Positions 11,047 to 22,175 of a DNA stretch of 64,000 nucleotides are shown piece after piece. The notes below the pieces were generated by a model. The model saw only the letters and a list, made by a program, of their open reading frames with translations. It ran no database searches and was not told the origin of the DNA. Where the stretch lies: the NCBI RefSeq assembly GCF_000003815.2, contig NC_049995.1, forward strand, positions 17,665,797-17,729,796, given 5' to 3'. Position 1 is the stretch's first letter. The number at the start of each line of letters is the position of its first letter. Source of the DNA: Branchiostoma floridae. Its lineage: Eukaryota; Chordata; Leptocardii; Amphioxiformes; Branchiostomatidae. The translations under genes were made by a program, and so were the position numbers.

Positions 11047-11254
11047 CTTAAACCCCCTTTACAAATCAAGAATTTAGCTCGGCGCCGAGTTTGTCAGCGA
11101 GCTCCTAAATTACAAAGGAGGCATGACCCCTGATTTCTATTGAACAAATGGGCAGAGTTTCGATCGTCGGCATCAGGGGTCATACCTCCCTCGTAATTTA
11201 GAGCTTGCTGACAACTCGGCCGAGCTAAATTCTCGACTTGTAAAGGGGACTTTA
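11047..11254. mobile_element. Foldback MITE
   Basis: Nearly the whole length is a palindrome with arms starting CCCCCTTTACAAATCAAG and AATTTAGCTCGGC. It includes GAGGCATGACCCCTG and its inverse. It resembles the foldbacks at 20311-20502 and 55871-56060 in the middle, and 44455-44810 at the ends. Confidence 0.75.
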
Positions 11255-11539
11255 AGCTGTCTTAGGCTGATGTCAAATTTCCAAACCGGGGCTCTGTCAG
11301 GCTGTTTGAGGAAACGAAAAATAGTAAATGTATACGGACCGTTCCTACCTGCTACTAGTACCTGCCAAGATATGGATCGTTCCATGCCATCGTTGTTACA
11401 AGTAATGACACAGTTTCTTCATCGTAAAAATATACGCAATGGCCACAACCTCTCCCTTTACTAGTACGTCTTTTGTAGTTTGGTGTCTTTTGTATCATAC
11501 TTTTTGTCTTGTTGTCCGTAATAGCACATCTATCTTCCA

Positions 11540-11760
11540 CTTAAGGTGGTAACGTGCGATGTACCTTTTTGGGGTTCGAGGTTGGATTTGCCACTGCCGA
11601 TCAAACCTTGCGATGCGCTGCATGCTCCCAAATCCGTCGGATTCCGTACGATTTCGTACGGAGGTGGTACTTACCACTTACGAATCCCAAAAGATTGCCC
11701 ACGTTTTGGCACGTAGACACCACACAGTTGCACGTACGGCTAGGATTTTATAATAGGGAG
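11540..11760. mobile_element. GTACG-rich TIR element copy
   Basis: Contains CCCAAATCCGTCGGATTCCG, TACGGAGGTGGTACTTACCA, GATTGCCCACGTTTTGGCAC and a terminal TTGCACGTACGGC. The same blocks occur at 12245-12745, 20505-21155 and 57258-57585. Confidence 0.6.
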
Positions 11761-12244
11761 TCCAAACTTATTGGTGAGTCGCGGTGTGACTATTGTAGGG
11801 GGGTCTGAGGGCATCCACCTTCCATGGTGCAGAGTTTTTGATGATTTTAAGTTAAAAAAAGTGCATTCTTAGGTATCCCAAGAGGCAAAAATACTGTTCA
11901 TGAGGTCACAGTAGAACACTGTGACCACAAATCACCTGGTAGCATTCCTGGTCAATCAGAATTTCATGCTTGTCGGACGATTTTCTCTGTAGTGTAAGGG
12001 CGTCCAGGGGCATCAAATTTCTTGTTATTCTAAGAAAAGTGCGTCCAGATGACGTGTTGATGCATGCCTGGCTAAAAGCCTGCTTAACCTGCTGCCCGGA
12101 GAGACATTTGGCTCAGCCACGTCCATCAGTTAATTACCTTTACATAACATGATGGGCTCGACCGAAAATTCTGTTTACAAAGACCTGTATGTAATCACAT
12201 TCCATCCGTACATATGGTGACACCAATCTGTCAATGGTATAGCT

Positions 12245-12745
12245 AAGGGCACAACCCCCGCACGTGTTATTTGTCCGTACGTCTTCTTGGGAGGCCACTT
12301 CCGCCACGTGCACATTTTGTCTGAAAATGCGAGAAGGCATGGCAAGAGCAGGGAGGGTGTAAGTCTCAACGCACGTCACTCGCACGGTTGCGCAAGGTGT
12401 AATTATGTGGCCTGCACGCCACGCCTGGGAATGAGCAGTTGCGTGCCATCGTTTGTTGCGCAAGTGGTTAGTGCGATCTCTGTGCGATTGCCACGTTACC
12501 GTATGCAGGCCGTACTTACACGTGCTGCTGACGTATGGAAATCCTTACTCACTCGCATTGGCTGCACGGCGCACACGCGTTGCCTAACATCCCGCCCAAA
12601 AGCAGAGAAAGTTTTGTGTACACGTAAAGTGCTACGGCACTGTGCGTGCTCCCAAATCCGTTGGATTCCGTACGATTTCGTACGGAGGTAGTACTTACCA
12701 CTTACGGATCCCAAAAGATTGCCCACATTTTGGCACGATTAAGCT
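12245..12745. mobile_element. GTACG-rich TIR element copy
   Basis: The left end AAGGGCACAACCCCCGCACG matches the TIR of the 57258-57585 element (AAGGGCACAACCC). The interior has the shared GATTGCCCACATTTTGGCAC block. Overlapping ORFs have no protein-family character. Confidence 0.6.
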
Positions 12746-12779
12746 ATACGCACAATTCATCCATCGTGTTTTATGGTAA

Positions 12780-12965
12780 ATTCCAGGGAGCTACAACGCA
12801 TTACGTAAAAATAAAAGAGTCAATTACGCTCTATGCAAAATGCACCAATTACGCTCTACGAGTCTACGTCGAATTAAGTGAATTCCGTCTACGCTCTACG
12901 TAAAAATAAAACGGCCGATTACACTCTATGCAAAAGGGCATGCAAGCCCCCCTATAAGCCCAGAA
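12780..12965. repeat. TACGCTCTA-rich repeat block
   Basis: Repeated ATTACGCTCTATGCAAAA and TACGTAAAAATAAAA motifs, and AAAAGGGCATGCAAGCCCCC also seen at 10280. Probably an internal fragment of the 10049-10866 family. Confidence 0.5.
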
Positions 12966-13039
12966 TTGGGGTGCATAAGAATTCGCTTTTCCCTAGAACT
13001 ATTGCAGAGTAGGTTTATGAACGTTAGACATCCAGGTAA

Positions 13040-13400
13040 GCAATATTCAAATACAATTCAATCTCTACAACTGGATAAAAACGGATATTTATTTCCGGAC
13101 ATATGGTTTCCTTACTCACTCGCATTGCAACACAAAGGACAATAGTTTTTCCTATGGTGTTGTCTGACCATAGGAAGTATGCTAACTTGATTTGCATTTG
13201 TGTAACCTTTTGCATACGATCATAACGATTTAGTGGTTAAACCAGTTTTTCTAGTTAGCTGTACTGGTATTGAATTGTTCTGACTAGTTCATTCTTTCAA
13301 AGCTGAAGAAGAGTGATGGATGTCACTCGAAACGTCCGGAAATAAATATCCGTTTTTAACCAGTTGTAGAGATTAAATTGTATTTGAATATTGGAGAGCA
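13040..13400 (+). mobile_element. Inverted-repeat element with Penelope-like tail motif
   Basis: 13046-13104 and 13333-13393 are inverted copies (ATTCAAATACAATTCAATCT against its complement). The right copy is preceded by AGCTGAAGAAGAGTGATGG, TGTCACTC and GAAACGTCCGG. The CTGAAGA-hairpin-GAAAC order resembles the hammerhead-like motif of Penelope-like retroelements. Confidence 0.5.
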
Positions 13401-13515
13401 GAAGTCGTTGCCACCAAGCAATGTAAGTTAGTCTGGAGCATCCTCATTTGAAGAAGAGAAGGCACGAGAAGGTTTGCCAAGCAGGACCAAAAATCCCAAA
13501 CACACATATGCAAAG

Positions 13516-13696
13516 TACAGTGGAAGCCGCTTGATTGCACACCCAATTTGCCAGCAAATTCCGTGCAATTATCCGGCGTGTGCGATCATACGAAGTTACC
13601 CAGATGGACCGCACCGCCACGGGATTTGGGGATTCCGTGCATTTGACCGAAGTGTGCGTTTATCCGACATGCAATTAACTGGCTAAATTCACTGTA
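13516..13696. mobile_element. pogo/Tigger-like MITE
   Basis: Ends TACAGTGGAAGCCGCTTGAT and its inverse (AACTGGCTAAATTCACTGTA) form imperfect TIRs bounded by TA. The interior repeats GTGCAATTAT and TGCGATCATAC. A related copy is at 53171-53348. Confidence 0.65.
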
Positions 13697-13861
13697 CCAG
13701 AGTGCTAGCACCAGTGAGGACAGCAAACTAAGAAGTACCAAGCAGTAAAAGCCCAAGAGACCATGTCTAGTGGTGAAGTAAACGTTAAACAAGGACAACA
13801 ACAACAAAAACAACATTAGATAAATTAAACAATGCTTACAGCTAGTTGCGAAGGTTAGGAG

Positions 13862-13935
13862 ATACTTACGTAATGTAACCAGCTGCTGCCGTACCGCGTA
13901 CCTGCGAAGCTCCCGGCTATACAGATACCGATACA
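13862..13935 (+). mobile_element. LINE 3'-UTR fragment, GATACA-tailed family
   Basis: GTAACCAGCTGCTGCCGTAC, then CTGCGAAGC, CCGGCTATACAGATACCG and ATACAGA. It is the same 3' end as 22175-22260 but without the tandem expansion. Confidence 0.6.
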
Positions 13936-13974
13936 GAACGAACTATTAAACCGTTATATATTGTTGCTAGGGGG

Positions 13975-14420
13975 AGGGGGGCGTTCCCCACTTCCGGGTC
14001 TGAGGCCAAATCCGGGATACATAAAGGGCTCTCCAAAACCCAAGCAGGCGTGTCAAGGCCTCTCTTCGTTTCAGAACCGTCCCACATCCTTTTCCGTGAA
14101 CTCCTAACCGCTGAGAGTGGCTCTAGAGGGGAAGAAAGGAGAACAATATGGAGATACAGACCTGTGGGGCCCGGAACGCTGCTGCTGCAAGCCGCCATGT
14201 TGGCACTTCCCAAGATGCACCGGGCCGGCCGAAACTATTCGAATGTTCAACGTCACGAAGGTTCTTTATGTTAGTGTCTATCAGACTTGTAAATTGCCTC
14301 TGTGAAGGAAAAACCTCAGGTTTGCAATAGAAAACAAACCTGTATTGGCTTTGCTTCCGTACATGTACATGGGCGCCGCCATTTTGTTTCCCAAGGCTGT
14401 GGTGTATGATGTAACGTTAT
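13975..14420. promoter_or_regulatory. Promoter-like block with YY1 and ETS motifs
   Basis: GC-richer than its surroundings, with CACTTCCGGG (ETS-type) at about 13988, GCCGCCATGTTGGC at about 14192 and GCCGCCATTTTG at about 14376 (both YY1-type). Such clusters mark 5' ends of broadly expressed genes. It could drive a minus-strand transcript with MAACSSSVPGPT as first exon (14162-14198), a noncoding CHID1 first exon, or both directions. Confidence 0.4.
14162..14198 (-). CDS. Possible first coding exon, minus strand
   Basis: ATG in a good context (AACATGGCGG, also a YY1 motif) reads MAACSSSVPGPT before a CAG-GTCTGT donor. Short N-terminal exons of this style are common at promoters, but no continuing exon was identified. 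Confidence 0.2.
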
Positions 14421-14429
14421 GTGGTGTCG

Positions 14430-15350
14430 TGGTTTTGATGTGTTAAAGTTTGACGTGGAAGGTTATGAGCGTGTTGTTGTTGTCTTGTTGGAAACTAGGT
14501 AACGGCAGTCACAACGATGAAGTTTTAAGTTTTGTGTGTTCGCACGATATCTTATTTAAAGATCCTTCTGATAGGTTTGTCATGAATGGTGCTATGTGGG
14601 CCATGCTAAAACAACAGGGCACCGTTGTAGTGAAATGTAACGTGACCTCCATTGCAATTGGCGATTCATTTACCCTATTCAAACTCTAACATAAACATGG
14701 GTGCATATTTCAATGAAATATTGTAATAATGGAAATGACTTTGACTTCCACATCTGAAAAATCTATGTGTTAGTCATTCTTGAAAAATCATTCACACATT
14801 GCCACAAGTATGAAACTCGTGTCATTTTCCACCTGGAAGTTAACGTTACAATTGAACTGATTCAGAATAACTTTTGCCAAAACAGATAAACTTCCAAGTT
14901 TTCCTTCTATCTGGTTCTTTTCACCAAAATAAGAAGAACTGCGTCCGAATCAATACTAGTGCTATCAGGGCGTCATATGAAGACGACCTTCACAGAAAAA
15001 ATTTCTACAGATTATATTCAGATTACATCAGAAATAATTCGCTGTCTTTTTGCTTGATACGTAGACGTGTATTCTAAAAAAAATGGAGAAATAATACGTG
15101 TATGTTTTTTGCGGTGCATTCCTTTTATTGTATTTCTTGCATGCATAACCTCTGAATATCAAAATGTGCCATGCATACACATAGAGACGTGTCGCAATCA
15201 TTTACGACAACTTTTAACAACTAAGTACTGGACCGTTATCAAGATCGTACAAAGACATTCATGGTTTTCTACGTCGCTTGTTTCAAAGTTTGGATTTTTT
15301 TTATCTGTAAGCTGGATTGTAACCACAAAACTACTGATATCATTGGATGG
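14430..15350. other. No recognised feature
   Basis: Several short ATG-initiated ORFs (for example 14450-14689, 15067-15423) show no family features. I see no repeats with clear ends. Confidence 0.4.
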
Positions 15351-15356
15351 CACATC

Positions 15357-15421
15357 AGCACCATGGCAACCAAGCACCATGGCAAACAAGCACCATGGCA
15401 ACCAAGCACCATGGCAACCAT
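15357..15421. repeat. 16-bp tandem repeat, four copies
   Basis: CAAGCACCATGGCAAC repeated four times with one substitution. Confidence 0.85.
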
Positions 15422-16037
15422 GAAATATTCAGGAGTTTTTATCACAAGTAAAACATATCCGCTATACAGTACAAATGAAACATGGTCTTCTAGGCGCAAA
15501 AAAAGGTAATTTATGAATGACATCATTCTATCTAAATATTACAAACTTTCCCCGGGAAAAGGGCATACACTAAATAAACTGTTGCATTTTGGACGGAATA
15601 TAAACGCCTGATTTCATAAAACTTTTGGAGTATACAAGATGCAAAGACTTATACAAATGAATTTTACCTCAAGTTATATTGCCCTTTCTTTCTCATCTAA
15701 ATCTGACAGGATTCAGTTTTCTATAATCCTTAAAAAATATGACTAATGTAGACTATTGAATATAAATACACTATTTTCCCCTCTTCTTTGCACATCATTC
15801 AATATAAAACTGCAGTCCTTGATATTTTACATCAACCCGTCACCAGTTCTCTTTTTTCCCTCTTAGTAAATTCCCATCATCTTGAGGTCCTTGACGACAC
15901 CGCAGTTCACTTAGTTGTTTTGCAATTGGTGGCGTAGATGTTGAGTTTCAGATGAAAGTCGCAAGATGCCGTTGTGACCATAGCAGAAGGTGACGACAAG
16001 GAAGAATTGTTGGAAATTCATCCGGAGGGCTGTGAAC

Positions 16038-18979
16038 CTACTGGATCTGTAAAAAGAAGAATTTAGATATAATAAAAACACGTAAACCTAGTAGAAGCTC
16101 TTTAAACAATTTAGTTACGTCTTTTCCTAGAAATAATAAGCAAAGTATTACAGCATGAGTTTGGCGGGTCATACTAAATTAAAAGGCACTTTTACTCAAC
16201 CTGTTTTTTTTTCACCGGCATACATAAGCTGTTCAATACTCAAGTGTATGGAATTTCCGATAATGTTCACCCTCAAGAAGCCTGGATTTCCAGACTAGGC
16301 CGCCAAGAGCAAAGAGGTTACGGTATATCCTTGCTAAGAGAAAAATACAATACACAACTTCATCAATTATGCATGTTGTAGTATGAACAATACACAGCCC
16401 TTTGTACAATCATCTGGCCCTGTCACAACCCTTTGGCTGATATTCGTCATTCTGCGAAAGTTATTTTTAGATAGCCCAATGATAAGAATGCTCACAATAC
16501 AAGCTGTTCAAAGACAACATGCTTAGTTTAGAATTTCCCTTTTCAGTAAGCCAATCTTTTGAAGTAGACTCCACTGTGGCAAGAAGCTAGTACGTGGCTT
16601 TTTTTGTTGCCATTCAAGAATAAAGTTGTCGGACTTGTCAATTATGTGTCTCACGGACCAAACTATGGCTTCCTGATCTGACAAACAGAGCGTGTCTAAT
16701 TCAATAGGAAAAAAGCTTAAGAAACGTATTGTATAAAAAAATGAAGCTTTAAGTTCTAACGCAGTTGTATTGTTTGTCTTGTATGTGTACCTGGATTTCT
16801 AGTCTTTACCAATAAGCCTAAGAAAAGCTGCAGTTAATTGTACAAAAATAATAGGAATCCGCACAGGAACATACACAGATAAAAATAGGGGTGTAGTAAA
16901 GGTGGTATCTCACTGCACTTGGGGCACCGGTGCGGCACTGCAGGGTTCGAAGGATTACTCAACGAATAATGTGACATAAAGAAAAAAGTTCTTATATATA
17001 CGTTTTGTGTATTTCTATACGTTTTGTGTATTTTGTTGTCTTCTAAGTCATACTTTTAAGTATTACACAATATCTAAATTATTAAAAAAAATGGCGAAAA
17101 CAACACAGCAGTGCCGCAGTGAACGAACCCCGCAGTGTCACACCCGTGACCAAAGTGCAGTGAAATACCACCTTAATCTTGGGTAAATCAAGTTTTTTTC
17201 AGTACTTAAGCGAAGTTCTTTTACAGACGTCATCTTGAGTACGTCACAACTACACAAGGTTTAAATGAATGTTTCAGATGTATTCAGTTTGCCCTATGTT
17301 CAGGCACTTAAGCTACAGAAGTATTGGGCAGAGTAATTTGTTTGGGTATTTCAGCAGATTTTTTTACAGCCATCATTCAACTATACGAGTCTGAAAGGAA
17401 TACCAGAGGTTCGTTTACTCATGGCGTTCTGTTCAGCATGGCATTCCGTGCGTTCTTCTGTTACCATGTATTAAGGGTGTCAAAGAAAAATGCTGGAAAC
17501 TACAAGTGAAAAGGCTTCAGCATTAATTTGTTATCGTTTTGTTTGTGTGATTTCAAGATGTCACGGTTGGAACACTGATCTAACATAGGTTACGGCCTTC
17601 TTTATTGTTATCATGTGTTATTGGTGAAAACTACAAGTGAAAAGGTTTCAGTATTTGCTATCATTTTATCATGTATCGCTCGATGTACGATGTCAAAATG
17701 TCACGGTTGAAACTCTAATCTAGACTTCATCCTTCTTTGTTGACGTTCTGCTAGGTAGGATTAGGGTAATCGCCTTTTATGGTGTTTTTAGGTTTGACTT
17801 GAGTGGTGGGTGTGACGACAGTGGTAGTTACGTCATATTGTAGCTACGGTTAGTCTGGGTGCGTTCCTTTTGGGTTCACCGGGCATATTTACTCACTCAC
17901 GGCATAGTTTGTCTCCCATGTAAAATATTTCAGAAATACATGCGCGCGTGCACACGTACAGAGACACACATACGTGAACACACGCACACACACACACAAA
18001 CACACACACACAGACACTCACACACAATCAAACAAACAAACACACACACACACGAACACACACAGGTGCACACATCGCAACAGACGGCTTATCGTTTTCT
18101 GCAAAATAAAACTCTCGGCAAAATGACAACACCAGGGAGTTTAGTAGAATGTTTGCCCTGATACGATTCCGACACTTATGATCATTGATTCCAACTTAAC
18201 GGCTTACAACAGCTTTAGCGTAAAGGATATAGCAACAAATCGATGGGTATCAAATGATTAGTTATTAGTTATTACTGGTGCCTGTAGTACGTTCTTTCAA
18301 AAATTATTGAAAAAGAAAGGGGAAAACAAAGGCTTCAAATCCAAACAAAACGTTGACAGGGAAAACATGGCGGAGTGCACACATACATGACACATCAAAA
18401 ACACGGGGGACATTTCGCTGATTGGTTTGTAAGATTACAAAGCAATTACACACAGATGTATGCAAATCACATTGATTTAGACCTTAAGGCACGTACTATT
18501 ATTACACATGTACACCTTAACAGCTTTTGTAAGTCACCGGTAGTCTCTGAAGTACCAGGCACCATAGGTCGTTGGGAAAACCGTAGAAATGGCACAAATA
18601 GGAGTACAGCCGCCGGCTAGGGAACAGCTTGCGACCTACGTAGTGAGGAAACGATTGTTCTAGCCGGCTGACTCCCCTAGTGTACTATGACTCTATTTGA
18701 TTTGTCCAATTTCTACAATTAGACCACCGATCTACGAAGTCATCGGCCACATGTTGAAAGTGCAAACACAAAGCAAGAAGAACCACTCACGATCTTGATT
18801 AGAACGAAGTACGTTGCTATCGCCAACATCCCAAGCGTGACCAGAGTGATCTGGACGATCTTCCCGACTTCTTCACAAGTCACCTCCGTGGAGTCGGCGG
18901 GCGGTTGTGCCGGAGTCGGGGGGTTGTCGGGCCCGCTGTCGGGGAGAGGTTTGTTGATCTCGTACTTTCTAGACGCCAT
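16038..18979 (-). CDS. Tail-anchored 65-residue membrane micropeptide, two exons
   Basis: Exon 1 (18791-18979, 63 codons) starts at an ATG in a YY1-like context (AACATGGCGTC). It ends before GTGAGTGG. After a 2.7-kb intron, a TTTTTACAG acceptor gives exon 2 (from 16046), which adds I-Q and stops at 16038. Residues 1-31 are polar and Pro-rich (MASRKYEINKPLPDSGPDNP, then PTPAQPPADS). Residues 32-42 are acidic with one Cys. About 43-63 form a single hydrophobic helix (VQITLVTLGMLAIATYFVLI) at the extreme C-terminus, so tail anchoring with a cytosolic N-terminus is expected. I do not recognise the family. The long remainder of exon 2 would be 3' UTR; a minus-strand AATAAA lies at 15124. Confidence 0.6.
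16897..17176. mobile_element. MITE with AAGGTGGTATCTCACTGCAC ends
   Basis: Inverted ends AAGGTGGTATCTCACTGCAC and GTGCAGTGAAATACCACCTT. Both arms carry a GGGGCACCGGTGCGGCACTG/CAGTGCCGCAGTGAACG block. The core contains GTATTTTGTTGTCTTCTAAG, shared with four other elements in the window. Confidence 0.8.
17180..17940. other. Intron of the micropeptide gene, nothing firm
   Basis: A short direct repeat (GAAAACTACAAGTGAAAAGG near 17490 and 17624, with surrounding GTCACGGTTG) suggests an old 140-bp duplication. Nothing else seen. Confidence 0.4.
17948..18065. repeat. (CA)n-rich microsatellite
   Basis: Imperfect ACACAC run with interspersed CAAACAAAC. It produces spurious His/Thr ORFs. Confidence 0.9.
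18530..18735. mobile_element. Degenerate foldback related to 22965-23195
   Basis: Shares GTAGAAATGG-ACAAATAG, GCCGGCTAGGGAACAGC and the inverse TTTGTCCAATTTCTAC with the palindromic element at 22965-23195. Confidence 0.5.
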
Positions 18980-19039
18980 GTTGCTGCAGTGCCTGGCCTT
19001 GGTGAGGTGTGTTAGCCTCGGTCGCAGGCTTTCGGCGGG

Positions 19040-19410
19040 GCTTTTTGTTTATTCTACGCCTTGTTTGGTGTTATGGATTGTTGTCGATATGATGATAAAC
19101 ACACAGAGCTGTTCACATTACTTTCCACTTGCTCTAAAGACTTTGCTACTCTCTGTCCGATAGATAAATTCAAGTACATTCTGGGAGGCGATAATCCACA
19201 TTGTGTACAAGTAGGCAAATATATCCACGATTATTTATACCGTAGAACCAATAGTGTAAATGGCATGCTAGACCCTTTATGTTGATGTATCCATACCTAT
19301 AGATATCCATATATATGTGTTTAGTTGTACTGTAAGTAGTTGTTATACATGTAGACCTTACGAAAGTCGCTGTACTTTTGTCGTGTCAATAAAGATTGTA
19401 TTGGTATTCA
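19040..19410 (+). mobile_element. 5'-truncated LINE 3' end
   Basis: Frame 19061-19285 reads CCRYDDKHTELFTLLSTCSK, then KFKYILGGDNPHC and VGKYIHDYLYRR, a Cys-plus-KFxYIxG-plus-IHxYLxRR arrangement seen at the very C-terminus of several LINE ORF2 proteins. It is followed by an AATAAA (19389) and loss of similarity. It starts next to the promoter of the micropeptide gene. Confidence 0.5.
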
Positions 19411-19700
19411 GACATACACAGCGCGTGTCCGTCTCGTAGGCAGCCGGACGTTGCTTAATGAAACAATTATAATTAATCTATTTATTAATTGCAGCAGTCT
19501 GTAATTGATGGATCTATGTGTTTTTATTTTTCATTTTTCTGCCTTCACCAGTGTGCAGACATACATGATGGTAGCACAGCGTGTATCCGTGTTATAAACG
19601 GACGTTGTCATTAATCAATTAATCAATTATGATTGATCTACTTATTATTTGCGACAGGCTATGTCATATTACTGATTGATAGATATATATTCAACATATC
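19411..19700. repeat. Old two-copy direct repeat
   Basis: CAGACATACA, CGGACGTTG and ATTAATCAATT/ATTATAATTAATCTA blocks recur in the same order at about 19411-19500 and 19556-19660. Confidence 0.45.
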
Positions 19701-19937
19701 CGAGCGTATCATCATAACTTTATTGGAAGCACAAACATGTATAAAATTTGTGAAAATGGGCAAAAGAAGGAAAATTGGGTCACCTATATCCGTTGTTGTT
19801 AGAACTATGGTATCAGAAGATATCAAGTGAGCGGACGGTAGTTTCAAATTAAAACATTTTCACTAGTATGCAAAAAGTTGAAATGTTGTAGTTTAAACCG
19901 CCTTTTGAATTGATATATGTAAATACTCCGTCAAAAC

Positions 19938-20180
19938 AACGGATATAGGTTACCCCGCGAATAAAGAACAACTACTGTTGTGAGTTTGAAGAAGAGACAG
20001 TACCAAAGCCCCCGCCCGGAGCCTGTGTTCCCGGCTAACAATAACATGTGTACACATCTTCAACGGATATAGGTTACCCCGCGGATAATTAAAGGTGAAT
20101 TAGTGATAGTTTGAAGAAAATGCAGTACCAAAGCCCCCGCCCGGAGCCTGTGTTCCCAGCTAACACTAACATGTGTACAC
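19938..20180. repeat. 121-bp tandem duplication
   Basis: Two copies of a unit running from CAACGGATATAGGTTACCCC through AGTACCAAAGCCCCCGCCCG to ATGTGTACACATCTTCA, with about 90% identity by eye. Confidence 0.85.
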
Positions 20181-20310
20181 ATCTTCACGCAGAATGCTTG
20201 TCTAGCGGGGTCACTTGGAGTGAAAAGGTGACGCCCACAAAGTAACCTTACTGGTGTAGACACAGTACTTATCTCCTAATACCCGCAGCATGACTGCGTG
20301 GGTAAAGCTA

Positions 20311-20502
20311 ATACCCCCCTCACATTAGGCGAAAATCAATCGGACGTCGAGTCTGCGAGCTCTAAATTACGAGGAGGCATGACCCTGACGGGAAGGTGAT
20401 AACTCTGCCATTTCTTCGTCGGCAGCAGGGTCATGCCTCCTCGTAATTTAGAGCTCGCAGACTCGTCGTCCAATCGATTTTCGCCTAATGTGAGAGGGGT
20501 AT
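20311..20502. mobile_element. Foldback MITE (CCCCCCTCACATTAGGC family)
   Basis: Palindromic arms from TACCCCCCTCACATTAGGC through GAGCTCTAAATTACGAGGAG. The unpaired centre is about 40 bp. A sister copy at 55871-56060 shares arms and loop; a half copy is at about 46285-46330. Confidence 0.9.
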
Positions 20503-20504
20503 AA

Positions 20505-21155
20505 GGGCACAACCCACCGTACGTGCAAATACGTGCTGTCTACGTGCCAAAACGTGGGTAATCTTTTGTGATCCGTAAGTAGTAAGTATCGCCTCCGTAC
20601 GAACTTGTAGGGAATACGACGGATTTTGGAGCACGCAGCCCTTAGCTTAAAGGCACAACCCACCGTACGTGCAAATACGTGCTGTCGACGTGCCAAAACG
20701 TGGGCAATCTTTTGGGATCCGTAAGTGGTAAGTACCGCCTCCGTACGAACTCGTAGGGAATCCGACGGATTTTGGAGCACGCAGCCCTTAGTTTAAGGGC
20801 ACAACCCGCCGTATGTGCAATTTGTCCGTACGTTATTTTGGGGGAGGCCACGTCCGCCACGTAATTCTGAAAACGTTCAGGCTGTACAGCTAGGGCAGGC
20901 GCCTCGCCCGTACTGGCACGTACGGGGGGCGAATCCTCAGCCCGATGCCGATGGCACACAAAGTTTTGCTTGCACGTAAAGTTCTACCAAAAGCTCCTTG
21001 GTTCAACGGCGTGTCTGCGTGCTCCAAAATCTGTCGGATTCCCTCAGAGGTCGTACGGAGGCGGTACTCACCACTTACGGATCGCAGAAGATTGCCCACG
21101 TTTTGGCACGTAGACAGCACGTTGCACGTACGGCGGGTTGTACCCTTAGCTTTAC
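20505..21155. mobile_element. Nested/tandem GTACG-rich TIR elements
   Basis: Starts with AAGGGCACAACCCACCGTAC. A 140-bp block (CCAAAACGTGGGTAATCTTT and TAGGGAATACGACGGATTTT) is repeated at 20507 and 20648. Another left end is at 20793, and the closing inverted end (GTACGGCGGGTTGTACCCTT) is at about 21131-21150. Confidence 0.7.
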
Positions 21156-21469
21156 CTGTGTGGACCAAGTACTTATCTCTTAATACAGGTGGCGGGACTG
21201 CATGGGGCAACAGTTGTGTAACAAAGTAGCTAAGGGATGTCTTAATAACCAGTGGTTGTCGTGGCAGGTTTACGTGTAGTTATAGATATCTTATTATGTA
21301 TGTACTATGTATCTATTTTCATTACAAATATTGAGTGTGGCCCCTTGAAATTGATTGACTTCAATGCAAGGGAGCCCTTATACACAAACACAACAAATCA
21401 AGATACAAGAAACCCATTACTAAGATAGGGTTGTTATAGACGTATAATTTATGTTTTGTGATTTTGTAA

Positions 21470-21530
21470 TCTGTATCGATATAGTCCATATAACCGCCCT
21501 TCGGCGTTACACACCAGCTTTAAGATAACA
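21470..21530 (-). mobile_element. LINE 3'-UTR fragment, GATACA-tailed family
   Basis: The minus strand has AAAGCTGGTGTGTAACGCC, GAAGGGCGGTTATATGG and a GATACAG end. Confidence 0.5.
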
Positions 21531-21959
21531 TCAACTCTCATAATCCCTCCGGTCCGGGCGCTATATACTATGTACCGCCACATAAAAAAAAATTGTTACA
21601 TAGGCCTTCTCAAGATTGTCTTGCACACCTAAATACCTAAATACTCAGGTTTACTGAAGCTACATTATATTGGCACATATCCTTAAATTACTTAGAATTA
21701 TTAGACTAGATATAGAAGAGTTCTTTTACACAACCAATTTTTACTCAATTTGCTTACGTTTCTATGTCTCTCCAACACCTTCCTCAAAGCTTCTGACTGG
21801 AGTTCTGCTTCTCGCCGCTATATGTAGCCGATGTAGGTGGCGCTTTTGCAACGAGAACACAATCCAAAACTTGGCTCAGTTTGTATCCCATGTCAGTTGG
21901 GATTTGTGTCCTAGCATAACAATGTATATACGATATATATATATGATAAGTATTTAATT

Positions 21960-22175
21960 CCAGCTCAAAAAAGAACAAGAAACAGTCATGCCTTCAAATA
22001 CCAGAGTTACCAACCTAGGATTGATGTGTTCAAAAATTCGTACTTTCCCAGAATTATTGTAGAGTGGAACTTATTATCACCAAGTACAGTAGGGGCATCT
22101 TCTCCTGGTAGTTTTAAAGAACACTTGCAGATAGGTGTGCAAAAGCTAGATGTGACGGGTCGTTTGGTGTAATAT
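21960..22175 (+). mobile_element. LINE ORF C-terminal relic
   Basis: A frame reads DVFKNSYFPRIIVEWNLLSP, STVGASSPGSFKEHL and QIGVQKLDVTGRLV, then stops just before the 3'-UTR tandem array. The Y/F-F-P-R-x-I-x-E-W-N-x-L motif is the C-terminal signature of CR1/L2-type LINE reverse transcriptases. Confidence 0.75.

Noticed and set aside
12287..12726. Overlapping 134- and 76-codon ORFs
   Set aside because: They lie within the GTACG-rich TIR element, whose other copies break the frame; CpG-rich DNA has few stops by chance.
14450..14689. ORF with a signal-like start (MTWKVMSVLLLSCW)
   Set aside because: Short, no family resemblance, no splice context, and composition like the surrounding non-coding DNA.
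20448..21229. Cluster of about 100-codon ORFs on both strands
   Set aside because: Same GTACG-rich element family; the repeated peptide (CSKIRRIPYEFVRRRYLPLT) is the repeat read in one frame.
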